Below are positions 8,121-16,747 of a stretch of 64,000 bases of DNA, piece after piece. Every line of letters begins with the position of its first letter. The stretch's first letter is position 1. The translations under genes were made by a program, and so were the position numbers. Source of the stretch: an uncultured Ruegeria sp. (GTDB taxonomy: Bacteria; Pseudomonadota; Alphaproteobacteria; Rhodobacterales; Rhodobacteraceae); the NCBI RefSeq assembly GCF_947504215.1, contig NZ_CANNGO010000003.1, positions 1 through 64,000 of the forward strand. Direction: 5' to 3'. Under the pieces are notes generated by a model. That model worked only from the letters and a program-made list of their open reading frames with translations, made no database searches and was not told the DNA's origin.

Positions 8121-10103
8121 ATGCAAGGGATGACACGCGTTATAGCCCTGTTGATAGCAGGGATTATGTTTTTGGCGCTGCAGCCGGTCTCGGCACTGGC
8201 GAATACGGCAGGAGACTTGCGGGCCGGTCTGCATGAAATGCGCAAAGGCGACTGGAACGAAGCGCTACGGGTTTCGGGGGCACGTGGATCTGTGTCGCGA
8301 GACATCATCGTTTGGCACTGGTTGCGCGAAGGATTCGGCAGCTCGGGCGATGTTCTCGTGTTTCTCGAGCGCCGCCCGGATTGGCCGGGCCTCGCCTGGC
8401 TGCGCCGCGAAAGCGAGCCATCATTTACAGGCGCAGATCCCAATCGGGCGCTTAAGTTCTATGCCGAGGTTCCGCCGCAAACTGCAGAAGGCGCGTTGAA
8501 CTATGCCGTCGCGTTGATGGCCAAGGGTCGGCAAGGTGACGCCGAGGCAGATATCGTGACCGCATGGCGCACGATGCCCATGGGTTCTGGGCTGCAAAAA
8601 GACTATCTGGAGAATTTCGGCAAGCTGCTCAAGCCCCATCATGCGGCGCGGCTGGACCGACTGCTGTGGGACGGCCATCTTATCAGCGCCGACCGGATGC
8701 TACCCCTGGTCAGCGATGATGATCGCAAGCTGGCCGAGGCGCGTATCGCCCTGCAAAAACGCCAGCCGGGTGTGGATGGCAAGGTCGCGGCGGTTCCAAA
8801 ATCTCTGACCGGGTCCGCAGGCCTTGCGTTTGACCGGTTTGTATGGCGCGACCGCAAAGAACTTGACGACAGCGCAATTGACCTGATGCTGGCCCGTTCC
8901 ACTGACCCAGACGCATTGGGCGAGCCGGACAAATGGGCGGAAGGGCGGCGCAGGCTGGCCCGCCTTGAAATGCGCAACGGTGACCCGTCGCGCGCGTACA
9001 GAATTGCCGCAAACCACCACATGACCCCCGAGATGGGGTATGGCTATGCCGACCTTGAATGGCTGTCCGGATTTCTCGCACTGCGTAAGCTCAACGATCC
9101 TGCAACGGCCGCCCGGCATTTCCAGAATTTCACGGGCGCGGTGAAGTCACCTATCTCAAAAGGTCGTGGTGGGTACTGGCTGGGACGCGCCTATGCTGCG
9201 TCAGGGGATGCCGAGAAAGCGTATGACGCTTACGCCAAGGGCGCTGACTATCAGACCTCTTTCTATGGTTTACTGGCTGCCGAGCAAATAGGGCGACCCT
9301 TTGATGCCGAATTGGCCACACCCCGCCGTGCGCCACATTGGAAGCAAGCTGGTTTTGCCGATTCCAGCGTTCTGGAGGCCGGGTTGTTGCTGCTGAAAGC
9401 TGGCGAGGACAATTTGGCGGAACGCTTTCTGACTCATCTGGTTGAAGACCTGGACTCCGTAGAAGCTGCCCAATTGGGCGATTTGGTCATAGAACTAAAA
9501 GAGCCGCATCTTGCGGTCATGATTGCCAAGCGCGCCGCAACAACCGGAACTGTTTTGCCTGCCGCCTACTACCCCGTGCACCCGGTTGCTGACATGGGGC
9601 TACCAATGGCGAAGGAAATGACCTTGGCCATCGCCCGCCGTGAAAGCGAATTTGATCCGGTTGTGGTCAGTGGTGCGGGTGCGCGCGGTTTGATGCAGGT
9701 GATGCCCGCGACTGCGAAGCTGGTCGCGCGGGAACTCGGGATCCTCAGCGGACATCAGACCGGTCGGTTGACGTCGGACTGGCAATATAACGCAAAGCTA
9801 GGGGCCAACTACCTGTCCGGGCTGGCCGCTGATTTCAACGGCAATATCGTGATGATGTCCGCTGGCTATAATGCCGGACCCAGGCGACCAATATCCTGGA
9901 TGGCCCGCTACGGAGACCCGCGCGCCGGCGACATAGACATGGTCGACTGGATTGAGACCATCCCGTTCAGCGAAACCCGCAACTATGTGATGCGCGTGGC
10001 GGAAAGCCTGCCGGTGTACCGCGCACGTCTGGGCCAGCCGGCGCTGCCAGTTCCCTTCTCGCAGGAATTGGTTGGCTCAACTCTGGCGGCGTTCGCGCCA
10101 TAA
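8121..10103 (+). CDS. Soluble lytic murein transglycosylase (Slt70-like)
   Basis: About 660 residues. An N-terminal signal peptide (hydrophobic core IALLIAGIMFLAL, likely cut after SALA) is followed by a long alpha-superhelical region and a C-terminal SLT domain. Catalytic Glu is in ARRESEFDP, followed by GARGLMQVMPATAK and SAGYNAGP, all typical of family 1 lytic transglycosylases. Periplasmic enzyme that cleaves peptidoglycan glycan strands to anhydromuropeptides. Start is uncertain: ATG at 8121 or, three codons later, 8130; an upstream ATG at 8064 would put 19 residues before the signal peptide. Its end overlaps the convergent exporter gene by 27 bases. Confidence 0.93.
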   Translation: MQGMTRVIALLIAGIMFLALQPVSALANTAGDLRAGLHEMRKGDWNEALRVSGARGSVSRDIIVWHWLREGFGSSGDVLVFLERRPDWPGLAWLRRESEPSFTGADPNRALKFYAEVPPQTAEGALNYAVALMAKGRQGDAEADIVTAWRTMPMGSGLQKDYLENFGKLLKPHHAARLDRLLWDGHLISADRMLPLVSDDDRKLAEARIALQKRQPGVDGKVAAVPKSLTGSAGLAFDRFVWRDRKELDDSAIDLMLARSTDPDALGEPDKWAEGRRRLARLEMRNGDPSRAYRIAANHHMTPEMGYGYADLEWLSGFLALRKLNDPATAARHFQNFTGAVKSPISKGRGGYWLGRAYAASGDAEKAYDAYAKGADYQTSFYGLLAAEQIGRPFDAELATPRRAPHWKQAGFADSSVLEAGLLLLKAGEDNLAERFLTHLVEDLDSVEAAQLGDLVIELKEPHLAVMIAKRAATTGTVLPAAYYPVHPVADMGLPMAKEMTLAIARRESEFDPVVVSGAGARGLMQVMPATAKLVARELGILSGHQTGRLTSDWQYNAKLGANYLSGLAADFNGNIVMMSAGYNAGPRRPISWMARYGDPRAGDIDMVDWIETIPFSETRNYVMRVAESLPVYRARLGQPALPVPFSQELVGSTLAAFAP

Positions 10104-10946
10104 CGTGAACAGCCCTGCGGCAACGACAATCGATGCACCTGTGACAACCTCGGGGCGCAACGCTTCGCCAAAGATGGTGATTCCAAGAATTGCGCCCCAG
10201 ACCAGGTGGAAATAGGCGAAAGGCTGCACGGCGCTGGCCTCGGCCATCTCATAGCATTTGATCAGTAGCCAGTGTCCCAACACGCCGCTGACGCAAAGCA
10301 CCGCCATCCAGATCCAATCGCCTCTGGCCATGGGTTCCCAGAACCACATGCCGACCAATGTCATCGCCACTGCGCCCGCAACACCAGTCCAGAAGAAACT
10401 GGTGGCGGTGCTGTCCTGACGTGCCGCATATCGGGTCAAAAGCCCGTAGAGCGCAAACATCAGCGCTGAAATCAACGGGACAATGGCCCACGGGTTAAAG
10501 ACGCCGACGCCAGGCTGCAAAATGATCAGAACACCCACGCATCCAACGCCGATGGCGGCCCAGCGCCGCCACCCAACTTTTTCGCCTAACACCGGGCCAC
10601 TCAACGCAGCAATCAAAAGGGGGTAGCAGATAAAAACGGCCATGGAGTCGATCAGACCCAGGATCGTGAAACTGAACACGGCCACGCAGATCTCGGCCGC
10701 CAACAGAACGCCGCGAAACACCTGAAGACCCAGCTGGTTGGTTTGGGTTGCTGCCTTCAATCCACCGGGTGCCCGAGCCGCCAGCGCAATGACAAACGCC
10801 GCGAAGAACCAATAGCGGATCATCACGACCATATATGTGTTGTAGGTCCCGGCCAGATGGCGCGAGATGCCATCCTGCAAGGCAAACACAATCGTCGCAG
10901 CAATCATCAGCGCGATGCCTGCACGGGCATTGTTTTGCTGTGTCAT
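10077..10946 (-). CDS. EamA-family (DMT) transporter
   Basis: 289 residues with about ten hydrophobic helices and two EamA repeats, the arrangement of drug/metabolite exporters. The ATG overlaps the stop of the upstream mnmD as ATGA, so the two are co-transcribed. A longer in-frame ORF begins inside mnmD but encodes an Arg-rich stretch that is only a shadow. Substrate cannot be told from sequence; S-adenosylmethionine carriers and amino-acid exporters belong to the same superfamily. Confidence 0.85.
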   Translation of the reverse strand: MTQQNNARAGIALMIAATIVFALQDGISRHLAGTYNTYMVVMIRYWFFAAFVIALAARAPGGLKAATQTNQLGLQVFRGVLLAAEICVAVFSFTILGLIDSMAVFICYPLLIAALSGPVLGEKVGWRRWAAIGVGCVGVLIILQPGVGVFNPWAIVPLISALMFALYGLLTRYAARQDSTATSFFWTGVAGAVAMTLVGMWFWEPMARGDWIWMAVLCVSGVLGHWLLIKCYEMAEASAVQPFAYFHLVWGAILGITIFGEALRPEVVTGASIVVAAGLFTLWRERRQS

Positions 10947-11608
10947 AGTTTGACAGCCCGCGTCATATGCCGCTTGTGGCCAAAGCCGGATGTTCGCGTG
11001 ACCTGAAAACCGGCCTCTTGCAAACCTCGCCGTACAAAACCTGCGGCGGTGTAGGTAGCCGCTGTACCTCCTGGTGCGGTGTGTTGGGCGACGTCCTGCA
11101 TCAACTCTGCGCCCCACAACTCCGGGTTTTTCGCCGGGGAAAACCCGTCAAGAAACCACGCATCTGCCATCCCGGTCCAAGCGGGCAATGTCGCTCGCGC
11201 ATCCCCTTGGATCACTTCAAGCTGCAGGGTTTCAAGCTGGCACTTGTGACCATCCCAATGCGTTAGGAACCGATCGCTCCATGGCTGCAATTCAGGGAAC
11301 CCAGCCAAAGCGCGCCGCATGTCTGCGGACGCCATGGGAAAGGCTTCGAAACTGCTAAAGTACAGCGGGCTGGTTTGCCCCGATCTCTCCCACTCGGACC
11401 AAACGGTCAACATGTTCAGACCGGTGCCAAAACCAAGTTCTGCAATGTGAAACCCAGGGGCGAAACGCACGGGCAGATCATTGCCCGCCAGAAATACATG
11501 GCGGGTTTCTTCCAAGCCGTTGTGCAGTGAGTAGTACGGGTCATCAAAACGATCCGAGACCGGAATCTGATCATCCGTCCACGTCAGCTGGGCGCGCTGG
11601 TCTGCCAT
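10943..11608 (-). CDS. mnmD: tRNA 5-(aminomethyl)-2-thiouridine methyltransferase, MnmD type
   Basis: 221 residues, matching the methyltransferase half of E. coli MnmC. The SAM-binding region shows AELGFGTGLNMLTVW, and the family signature FLDGFSPAKNPELW follows, with FGHKRHMTRA at the C-terminus. It performs the last methylation of the mnm5s2U34 wobble modification. It lacks the FAD domain fused in MnmC; a stand-alone FAD oxidoreductase is encoded divergently 55 bases away. First gene of a two-gene unit with the EamA exporter. Confidence 0.9.
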   Translation of the reverse strand: MADQRAQLTWTDDQIPVSDRFDDPYYSLHNGLEETRHVFLAGNDLPVRFAPGFHIAELGFGTGLNMLTVWSEWERSGQTSPLYFSSFEAFPMASADMRRALAGFPELQPWSDRFLTHWDGHKCQLETLQLEVIQGDARATLPAWTGMADAWFLDGFSPAKNPELWGAELMQDVAQHTAPGGTAATYTAAGFVRRGLQEAGFQVTRTSGFGHKRHMTRAVKL

Positions 11609-11663
11609 TCGGGAATCCTGTAGCTAAGCGGCGCGACACTGAACAAGGATAAGGGAATTGGCA

Positions 11664-12698
11664 ATGGTCGATGTGACGGTGCGCGGCGCAGGGATTTTTG
11701 GCTTGTCCATCGCATGGACCTGCGCCCGACGTGGTGCGAAGGTTCAGGTTGTCGACCCCTTTGGCCCAGGCGCCGGGTCAAGCGGAGGTCTGGTCGGCGC
11801 CTTGGCCCCGCATGTGCCCGAAAACTGGAACGCCAAGAAGGCTTTTCAGTTCCAAAGCCTGATCATGGCCGAACCGTTCTGGACCCAGGTTGAATCAACT
11901 GGTGGAGTATCAGCTGGTTATGGTCGCCTGGGGCGCATCCAGCCCATCCCTGATCAACATACCCTGAACTTGGCCCGCCAACGCCAGATATCAGCTGAGG
12001 AGCTGTGGCAAGGTCGTGCAGAATGGCGCGTTATCGAAATAGCACAAGCCGGTTCATGGTGCCCACCCAGCCCAACAGGCTATGTTATCCACGATACTCT
12101 GACAGCGCGCATACATCCCCGCCGTGCCTGTGCAGCGCTGGTTGCCGCCTTGTCCGTGATGGGCGTGGGGATCCTGACCAAGGCCCCTGACCAAGGCCGC
12201 GTTGTGCATGCAACCGGGCTTGCCGGGCTACAAGAACTGAACGAGGCCTTTGGCAAGACCGTCGGCAACGGCGTCAAGGGCCAAGCGGCGCTGCTGCGGT
12301 TTGATGCAGGTGTAGCGCCGCAACTCTTTGCCGATACGGTCCACATGGTGCCGCATGCGGACGGAACACTGGCCATCGGATCCACGTCCGAGCGGGACTA
12401 TGACGACCCAACCAGTACCGATAGCGCTTTGGACGACGTGATTGAGCGCGCCACGCGCGCCGTTCCTGTCCTGCACGGCGCCGAGGTGATTGAGCGTTGG
12501 GCCGGAGTTCGCCCCCGCAGCAAAAGCCGGGCACCGATGCTGGGGGCCCATCCCTTGCATCAGGGACAATTCATCGCCAACGGGGGGTTCAAGATCGGTT
12601 TTGGCATGGCCCCCAAAGTGGCCGATGTCATGGCTGATCTAATTCTTGAAGACCGCGACACCATTCCCAAAGATTTCCGGCCCGACGCGTCTTTGTGA
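11664..12698 (+). CDS. FAD-dependent oxidoreductase, probable stand-alone MnmC2-like domain
   Basis: 344 residues of the DAO family. The Rossmann dinucleotide motif GAGIFGLSIAW is at the N-terminus, GSSGGLVGALAPHVPENW follows the second strand, and GFKIGFGMAPKVAD is near the C-terminus. The GSSG..GAL.PH stretch resembles the FAD half of bifunctional MnmC, and the gene is divergent from mnmD. It could therefore oxidise the carboxymethylaminomethyl group of tRNA U34, but glycine-oxidase-like activity cannot be excluded. ATG at 11664 is favoured because AAGGGA lies seven bases upstream; a TTG at 11658 is too close. Confidence 0.78.
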   Translation: MVDVTVRGAGIFGLSIAWTCARRGAKVQVVDPFGPGAGSSGGLVGALAPHVPENWNAKKAFQFQSLIMAEPFWTQVESTGGVSAGYGRLGRIQPIPDQHTLNLARQRQISAEELWQGRAEWRVIEIAQAGSWCPPSPTGYVIHDTLTARIHPRRACAALVAALSVMGVGILTKAPDQGRVVHATGLAGLQELNEAFGKTVGNGVKGQAALLRFDAGVAPQLFADTVHMVPHADGTLAIGSTSERDYDDPTSTDSALDDVIERATRAVPVLHGAEVIERWAGVRPRSKSRAPMLGAHPLHQGQFIANGGFKIGFGMAPKVADVMADLILEDRDTIPKDFRPDASL

Positions 12699-12718
12699 TA
12701 GCCAAAGACCGACCCCGC

Positions 12719-13519
12719 CTAGCCGGGGGCAGTCAAAGCAACCGCCTGCATACAGGACCGCCCGTCTGACCCACGCACCCAAAGATCCGGCCCATTGCGG
12801 CACAGCGTGGCAGTTTCGAAATGCATCAAGGGTGATGACGCACGGAAGGAAAACTTGGTCAGGTTACCCATCAGCTCTTCGGCAAACATCATTAACAGTT
12901 GCGCTAGTAAAGGGCCATGCACGACCAGCCCTGCATAGCCTTCAACATCCCTCGCATAGTCCAGATCATAATGGATGCGGTGACCGTTGAACGTCAAAGC
13001 CGAATACCGAAACAGCAGAGTTGAATCGAACCCAACCTCGCGTTGGTCCGTCTCATCTGTTCGGGCCGCAGGTGCCAGCGGCTCAACCGCTGTTGCCGAG
13101 GGGTCTTCGCGATACACGAGGTCCTGCCGTTCGGTCAGGCAATGCGTACCCTCTTGCCAAATCTCATGCCGCAAAGTCACAAAACCAAGCGGCCCGGACC
13201 GCCCGATCTTAGAAGTTTTCGAGTCTAGCACCGATCTGCGTTCTGCCTCGACACCTGCCCGTATGGGCGCATGAAACTCCAGACGCCCACCGGCCCACAT
13301 CCGGCGCGGCAGTCCCATATCGGGAATCGGACCAAGACCGACCTTAGGGTGCCCATCGCGCCCCAGTTCGGCAGGTGAGCACGGCGTCCAGAAGTACATC
13401 TGGTGAAAAAACGGCGGCAGATACGATCCGTCAACAATTGTCGGCACCCGGCCCAGCGCCACCTGAAAAGCGGCGGCGCGGGCGGGATCCATTCTGTCAA
13501 ACTGGATATCGTCGATCAT
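12719..13519 (-). CDS. Hot-dog fold enoyl-CoA hydratase, mesaconyl-C4-CoA / HTD2-like
   Basis: 266 residues. The N-terminal half is a degenerate FAS1-like dehydratase hot-dog and the C-terminal half has RYSALTFNGHRIHYD and GLVVHGPLLAQLLM, the catalytic hydratase motif. This layout is that of mesaconyl-C4-CoA hydratase and eukaryotic HTD2. It probably adds or removes water on a branched dicarboxyl-CoA; the exact substrate is not certain. It follows the FMN reductase gene by 15 bases, so the two form a small operon. No clear ribosome binding site precedes the ATG. Confidence 0.8.
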   Translation of the reverse strand: MIDDIQFDRMDPARAAAFQVALGRVPTIVDGSYLPPFFHQMYFWTPCSPAELGRDGHPKVGLGPIPDMGLPRRMWAGGRLEFHAPIRAGVEAERRSVLDSKTSKIGRSGPLGFVTLRHEIWQEGTHCLTERQDLVYREDPSATAVEPLAPAARTDETDQREVGFDSTLLFRYSALTFNGHRIHYDLDYARDVEGYAGLVVHGPLLAQLLMMFAEELMGNLTKFSFRASSPLMHFETATLCRNGPDLWVRGSDGRSCMQAVALTAPG

Positions 13520-13534
13520 GCTAACAGCGTTGAC

Positions 13535-14077
13535 TTAAATGCCAATCTCGGCGCGTAGCTTCTGCATTAGCGTGTGCAGCATTTTCTCATACCGCTCGGA
13601 TGTCAGTTTTCCCTGTTCGTCAAACTCGTTCGAGCTGTTGGCCAGATGAATTTCCGGCCCCTGAAGGATGCGCGGTTGGAACGGCACCATATACGCGCGA
13701 AGAATCATTTGCGCCCGTTCCCCACCAGCGCGACCTGCCGCAGCAGACATCACCGCAACCGGTTTGTTTGCCCACGGATTGCCTTGTGTTCGACTCACCC
13801 AATCCAGCGCATTTTTCAGAACGCCAGAAGGGCCCTTGTTATATTCAGGGGTCGAAACGATAATCGCATCCGCCTGCGCGATCTGGTCCGAAAGTGTTTG
13901 GACCCCGGTTGGTATGCCTTCGCCTTCCTCCAGGTCGCCATCGTAAAGGGGCAGGTTCAAATCTGCTTCGACAAAACTGGCAGGATCGAACAATCGGGCT
14001 GCTTCGCGCAGAAGTTTGCGGTTGGTGGCGCTTTGGCGCAGCGACCCGGAAAGGCCCAGAAGGATCGGTTCGGACAT
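13535..14077 (-). CDS. NADPH-dependent FMN reductase family protein
   Basis: 180 residues of the flavodoxin-like NADPH:FMN/quinone reductase family. GLSGSLRQSATNRKLL is the phosphate-binding loop for FMN and STPEYNKGPSGVLKNALDW is the family signature. ATG at 14077 is preceded by GGAG at nine bases; a start ten codons upstream is in frame but less supported. Probably an azo-, chromate- or quinone-reducing flavoprotein; substrate unknown. Upstream gene of the hydratase. Confidence 0.9.
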   Translation of the reverse strand: MSEPILLGLSGSLRQSATNRKLLREAARLFDPASFVEADLNLPLYDGDLEEGEGIPTGVQTLSDQIAQADAIIVSTPEYNKGPSGVLKNALDWVSRTQGNPWANKPVAVMSAAAGRAGGERAQMILRAYMVPFQPRILQGPEIHLANSSNEFDEQGKLTSERYEKMLHTLMQKLRAEIGI

Positions 14078-14167
14078 CAAGGAAAACTCCGTTTCGTTGT
14101 TTTCCAATAGTTAGACCGAGTTCACCCGGTTCCAAACCCCGTTTTGCGCACAATTGTTGCGCAACGC

Positions 14168-14191
14168 CAGGGCCGCCCTCAGGCGACCCTG
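14168..14191 (-). terminator. Candidate terminator hairpin after the OmpA-like gene
   Basis: CAGGGCCGCC (14168-14177) and GGCGACCCTG (14182-14191) form a 10-bp stem with one G-U pair in the minus-strand transcript and a 4-base loop, starting 20 bases after the stop. No T tract follows. Confidence 0.4.
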
Positions 14192-14211
14192 TTTAGGACT
14201 TTTGTCAAGGA

Positions 14212-14883
14212 TCAGGCGTTGCCGCTGGGAATGACGATGATCTCGACCCGACGGTTCTGTGCCTTGCCCTGAGGTGTCAGGTTCGACGCCACCGGATTGT
14301 TTTCGCCCTGTCCGATGGTGCGAATGCGATTGTAGCTGACACCGTTGGCTTGCAGGATATCGGCCACGGCATTCGCCCGACGCACTGACAGACCCTGATT
14401 ATAGCTCGCATCCCCATCACTGTCGGTATGACCGATGATCTGCACGTTGGAATTCGGGTAATTTACGAGGTTCTGACCCACTTTCACCAGATCGGACCGC
14501 AGCGCCGGGCGCACGGTCGAGCTGTCGGTGTCAAAGGTGATGTCATTCGGCACAGTGACAATCAGACGGTCGCCTGCGTTCACGATAGTGATGCCGTCAT
14601 TGGCCAGTTGCTGGCGCAGTTCCGCCGCCTGACGATCCAGCTGATTGCCGATCACGCCACCGCCCGCGGCACCAATGGCACCACCTGCGACCGCCCCCAG
14701 AAGCGGATCCGAGTCGTTTGCGATAGCGCCTACACCTGCACCGATCAAACCGCCAATCAGAGCACCCTGCTTGGCGTTCTGGTTCGGGTCGTTTTGGACA
14801 TTCAACGTGCCTGGATCGGTACACGCACCTAGCGCAAGCGCTGAACACAGCCCTACGGACACAACAAACTTGGAAATCGTCAT
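14212..14883 (-). CDS. OmpA-family peptidoglycan-binding lipoprotein with glycine zipper (YiaD/Pal-like)
   Basis: 223 residues. The signal sequence ends in a lipobox (LALGAC). Residues about 35-85 are a glycine-zipper segment (GALIGGLIGAGVGA and GGAIGAAGGGVIG), and the C-terminal domain is OmpA-like with FDTDSSTVRP, IGHTDSDGDASYNQ and NRRVEIIV. It should tether the outer membrane to peptidoglycan. Start ATG at 14883 because the lipoprotein signal begins there; a 15-residue upstream extension in frame has no signal features. Monocistronic. Confidence 0.92.
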   Translation of the reverse strand: MTISKFVVSVGLCSALALGACTDPGTLNVQNDPNQNAKQGALIGGLIGAGVGAIANDSDPLLGAVAGGAIGAAGGGVIGNQLDRQAAELRQQLANDGITIVNAGDRLIVTVPNDITFDTDSSTVRPALRSDLVKVGQNLVNYPNSNVQIIGHTDSDGDASYNQGLSVRRANAVADILQANGVSYNRIRTIGQGENNPVASNLTPQGKAQNRRVEIIVIPSGNA

Positions 14884-15011
14884 AGTTTCACCTTCTGCTC
14901 TGGCACCCACTGTAAGGGCTTGCCTCATTTGGTGCAGTATAGCACGGCGCGTATGCGCAGCCTCAAGCTACAAAACGGTGATATCGGCAAATACTCGCCA
15001 AATGCGCGTTT

Positions 15012-15704
15012 TCACACGGTTTCGGCAGTGCTGTCCCAAAGGTCCTGCTCCTGCCACAGATCCCGCAACGCTTCACCTTGTCCACAAAAACTCTCGTCAG
15101 CGCTTTCGCTGACCCAGATGCGGTCTGTACGGAAATGACGAAACCCATTGCGCAGCTCGCACCATCCAGCCAGCATTGTGCACTCGATGTGGTAGATCAG
15201 CGCGACCGGTCGAACGACACGGGTTGTGCGCTCGCCCTCCGCACTCACATAGGTAATCCGCAGTTTCTGTTCGGCCCGGATAGCCTCACGATAATTGGCA
15301 ATCGGCACACAGCCTTTCGCGGGGTCATCGGTAGGTGTGCCCCACGGCGCGACTTGCAACCAGTCTCTGGGGGCGTGTAGCGCATCGATCTTCCTGCAAA
15401 TGCGCCGGGCTGCCTGCTGCAGCTGGCTGTCGCCGGTACGCGCCAGCATGGACAGACCGACCCAAAGTGCCTCGACCTCTTCAGAGTCGAAATTCAGCGG
15501 TGGCAGATCATAGCCGCGCCGCATCAGATATCCGACACCCGCCTCGCCTTCGATAGGTGTCCGCTGGGCCTGTAATTCCGCGATGTCCCGATAGACCGTG
15601 CGTACCGAAACCTCTAGTTTTTCCGCCAACATTTCGGCCGTTACCGGTGCACCAGCCGCGCGAAGAATCTGGATGATTTCAAACAATCGGGTCGAGCGGC
15701 GCAT
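15012..15704 (-). CDS. YafY-type HTH/WYL-domain transcriptional regulator
   Basis: 230 residues. The first about 60 residues form an HTH_11 winged helix (TAEMLAEKLEVSVRTVYRDI) and a WYL-like ligand domain lies at about 135-210 (ITYVSAEGERTTRVVRPVAL, then GFRHFRTDRI). Such regulators usually act on a divergent neighbour. Here the divergent gene encodes a 63-residue protein, and an 18-bp palindrome lies between the two starts. Ligand unknown. Confidence 0.9.
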   Translation of the reverse strand: MRRSTRLFEIIQILRAAGAPVTAEMLAEKLEVSVRTVYRDIAELQAQRTPIEGEAGVGYLMRRGYDLPPLNFDSEEVEALWVGLSMLARTGDSQLQQAARRICRKIDALHAPRDWLQVAPWGTPTDDPAKGCVPIANYREAIRAEQKLRITYVSAEGERTTRVVRPVALIYHIECTMLAGWCELRNGFRHFRTDRIWVSESADESFCGQGEALRDLWQEQDLWDSTAETV

Positions 15705-15724
15705 GTCTTACTCCTTGCGATCTG

Positions 15725-15763
15725 CTGACACACTAGCACACCCCCCTGACAGGGATGTGTCAG
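15725..15763. promoter_or_regulatory. Candidate operator between the WYL regulator and the divergent small gene
   Basis: CTGACA (15746-15751), six bases, TGTCAG (15758-15763) form a perfect palindrome; a further CTGACACA (15725-15732) mirrors TGTGTCAG (15756-15763). It is 21-59 bases from the regulator start and 46-84 from the small gene start, a good position for control of both. Confidence 0.5.
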
Positions 15764-15808
15764 GAGTGATGCGCGAGACTTTCTAAGAGCTGAAGAAAGG
15801 ATCGAAAG

Positions 15809-16000
15809 ATGTCTTACTACGACAACCACGTCATGATGAGCTTGAAACTTGGCCGCTGGTCTCAGGAGCATTCGCTGCGCGCGTATGAGATTGAACGCGA
15901 GTTTATGGCAGCCCGTCAGAAAAAATCGGTTAAGCCCAAAATACGCATTAAGCGGTTTTCATTGGGCAACCTGAAATCCCTTTGGGGCAGCACGGCCTGA
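15809..16000 (+). CDS. Small basic protein of unknown function (63 aa)
   Basis: Begins MSYYDNHVMM and continues with a basic C-terminal half rich in Lys and Arg (QKKSVKPKIRIKRFSLG). GAAAGG lies eight bases before the ATG and the gene faces a WYL regulator across a palindrome, which supports real expression. I do not recognise the family. No transmembrane segment or cysteine pair is seen. The stop lies 2 bases before the convergent pseudouridine synthase gene. Confidence 0.68.
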   Translation: MSYYDNHVMMSLKLGRWSQEHSLRAYEIEREFMAARQKKSVKPKIRIKRFSLGNLKSLWGSTA

Positions 16001-16002
16001 CC

Positions 16003-16650
16003 TCAGAACGCGGGCGCGGCCCTGAATTTCATAGACACCCCACCTTCCGGGTGTTTCAGGCGCAATTCCTCGGAATGCAGCATCAAGCGCGGGAAATCAC
16101 GGGCCGCACCTTCGGCATAGAACGGGTCGCCCAGAATCGGGTGCCCCGATGCCAGCATATGAACCCGCAACTGATGCGACCTGCCCGTCTTGGGAAACAA
16201 ACGGATGCGAGTGGTGTCGGCTTCGTGCTTAACAACGCGCCAATCCGTGACCGCCGGTTTTCCGGTTTCGTGACAAACCATCTGACGCGGACGGTTGGGC
16301 CAATCCACGATCAACGGCAGGTCCACCGTGCCGACCTTGGGCTCAACAATCCCCCAGACACGCGCGACATAGGTCTTCCGGGTCTGGCGCTTTTCAAACT
16401 GCAGGCCCAGATGCCGTTGCGCATGTGGCGTTTGGGCGAAAACCATCACGCCGGATGTATCCCGATCCAACCTGTGCACCAGCAATGCCTGGGGAAACGA
16501 TGCCTGAACCCGTGCCAGCAGACAATCCGCCAGATGCTCTCCGCGCCCTGGCACTGACAACAAGCCCGGCGGTTTGTTCACTACGATCAACTGCGCATCT
16601 TCGTGCAACACGTCCAGCGGCGTTTGAGGGGGGCTATAGGTCTCGCTCAT
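16003..16650 (-). CDS. RluA-family pseudouridine synthase
   Basis: 215 residues, the single catalytic domain without an S4 domain. LVHRLDRDTSGVMVFA holds the catalytic Asp, VNKPPGLLSVPGR is motif I, and TGRSHQLRVHM is motif III. It isomerises uridine in rRNA or tRNA; RluA-like specificity (23S U746 and tRNA U32) is plausible but not provable. Start ATG at 16650 because the protein begins there with normal family spacing; an in-frame extension of 63 residues reaches into the divergent promoter region. Confidence 0.9.
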   Translation of the reverse strand: MSETYSPPQTPLDVLHEDAQLIVVNKPPGLLSVPGRGEHLADCLLARVQASFPQALLVHRLDRDTSGVMVFAQTPHAQRHLGLQFEKRQTRKTYVARVWGIVEPKVGTVDLPLIVDWPNRPRQMVCHETGKPAVTDWRVVKHEADTTRIRLFPKTGRSHQLRVHMLASGHPILGDPFYAEGAARDFPRLMLHSEELRLKHPEGGVSMKFRAAPAF

Positions 16651-16747
16651 GGGCGCCTGCCTATCGCAGCCCGCCACCTCTCGCAACGTCGTCCTTGCCT
16701 GTCGGCTGACCTTCGGCAACTCTCGTTCCAGCGACAAAGGAGAGGCC

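Noticed and set aside
10947-11117. N-terminal extension of the EamA exporter by 57 residues
   Set aside because: It is the out-of-frame shadow of mnmD, Arg-rich and without membrane features; the ATGA overlap at 10943-10946 explains the real start.
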